Shown: one piece after another, positions 63,761-64,000 of the stretch
How positions within the stretch are numbered: the stretch's first letter is position 1
Layout: every line of letters begins with the position of its first letter
Assembly (NCBI GenBank): GCA_037954665.1
Contig: JBBMOL010000073.1
Span: 2,666,001 to 2,730,000, forward strand
Length of the DNA stretch: 64,000 nucleotides
From: Laguncularia racemosa
Taxonomy: Eukaryota; Streptophyta; Magnoliopsida; Myrtales; Combretaceae
Reading direction: 5' to 3'
Notes under the pieces: generated by a model
The model's input: only the letters and a program-made list of their open reading frames with translations
Database searches by the model: none
What the model was told of the DNA's origin: nothing
Translations under genes and position numbers: made by a program

Positions 63761-64000
63761 ATATTATCCAGTATTTATATGCAATTGAATTATCAAACAT
63801 GTATTCTTTTGAGTTAGGGTTTTCGAGTCCACTTTGTCCAAAATCAACGTCCACTGTCCCAGAAACTTCACTCTTTGACAGTCCAGCAACTCCAAAATAA
63901 GCCAAACCCAAAACACACGGCCAATGTCATCGTCAGTCACCGTCAAGCCCTCAAGTCTAAGGAGAAGAAGTGAAGTAATTGAGATCAATTGGGGTATTTG
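63761..64000 (+). repeat. direct duplication, copy 2, running off the window
   Basis: Partner of 62560-62792. The match is still good at the last base, so the true end lies beyond 64000. It contains the same gttagggtttt motif and the ATG at 63924. Confidence 0.9.
63924..64000 (+). CDS. possible 5' end of an unidentified gene (partial)
   Basis: In copy 2 the ATG at 63924 opens a frame beginning MSSSVTVKPSSLRRRSEV that stays open to the window edge, with a telo-box-like motif about 105 bp upstream, as in many plant housekeeping promoters. Copy 1 has the same start but stops after 17 codons. I do not recognise the protein. It may be a genuine first exon or a chance frame, and 25 codons are too few to tell. 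Confidence 0.3.
   Translation, partial: MSSSVTVKPSSLRRRSEVIEINWGI

Larger units (their letters stand above)
62502..64000. other. region upstream of the kinase, with a duplicated segment
   Basis: The kinase promoter (- strand) lies here. The notable content is a direct duplication, 62560-62792 and 63761-64000. Between the copies the DNA is AT-rich with an (AT)n tract at about 63571-63586 and no recognisable gene. Confidence 0.6.

Noticed and set aside
1..64000. CRISPR arrays, bacterial operons or integrated plant pararetrovirus
   Set aside because: No repeat-spacer array or prokaryotic gene layout. All RT sequences belong to copia or gypsy elements with LTRs and integrase.

Overview
This is AT-rich plant nuclear DNA, almost certainly from a eudicot. 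It holds two spliced genes of plant-specific families (an ICR/RIP ROP-effector gene and a class XII receptor-like kinase), plus Ty1/copia Sirevirus and Ty3/gypsy chromovirus retrotransposons that use initiator-Met tRNA primer sites. The species cannot be fixed from the sequence alone. The first 50 kb is a retrotransposon graveyard; the last 11 kb is gene space.

Layout. 1-522: no recognisable gene. 523-29114: a three-level nest. The outermost element is an old Sirevirus-like copia element (+ strand; LTRs 523-1951 and 27669-29114). Its post-pol ORF is interrupted by a gypsy chromovirus (- strand, 7645-25668, LTRs about 735 bp, target-site duplication TAGGG). That element's RNase H region is in turn interrupted by a young Tekay/Del-type gypsy element (- strand, 9785-21212, LTRs about 3.03 kb, duplication CAAAT). 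LTR divergence judged by eye rises outward, as nesting order predicts. 29115-31401: non-coding, with a SINE-like stretch. 31402-38913: a decayed second Tekay-like element (- strand). 38914-50640: no genes; palindromic repeats, AT microsatellites and three degraded LTR-like blocks sharing one architecture. 50640-52900: intergenic. 52900-59456: the ICR/RIP gene (+). 60305-62501: an LRR-less class XII receptor-like kinase (-), tail to tail with ICR. 62560-64000: a duplicated promoter-plus-start-codon segment whose second copy may open a + strand gene running off the window.

Most notable. The Tekay element has gag and pol in different frames, separated by a 458-bp AT-rich spacer with GT...AG ends; removing it joins the frames in phase. 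This looks like a spliceosomal intron inside the retrotransposon polyprotein, and the decayed relative at 31-39 kb appears not to have it. The three LTR-like blocks at 42-50.6 kb each show a TATA-like box, a strong 5' splice site, a pyrimidine tract with a 3' splice-like site, and then a short Tyr/Asp/Glu-rich reading frame. The receptor kinase keeps the family signal peptide, transmembrane segment and full kinase but has lost the entire LRR ectodomain.

The only genes that look intact are ICR and the kinase. All retroelement coding regions carry stops or frameshifts.
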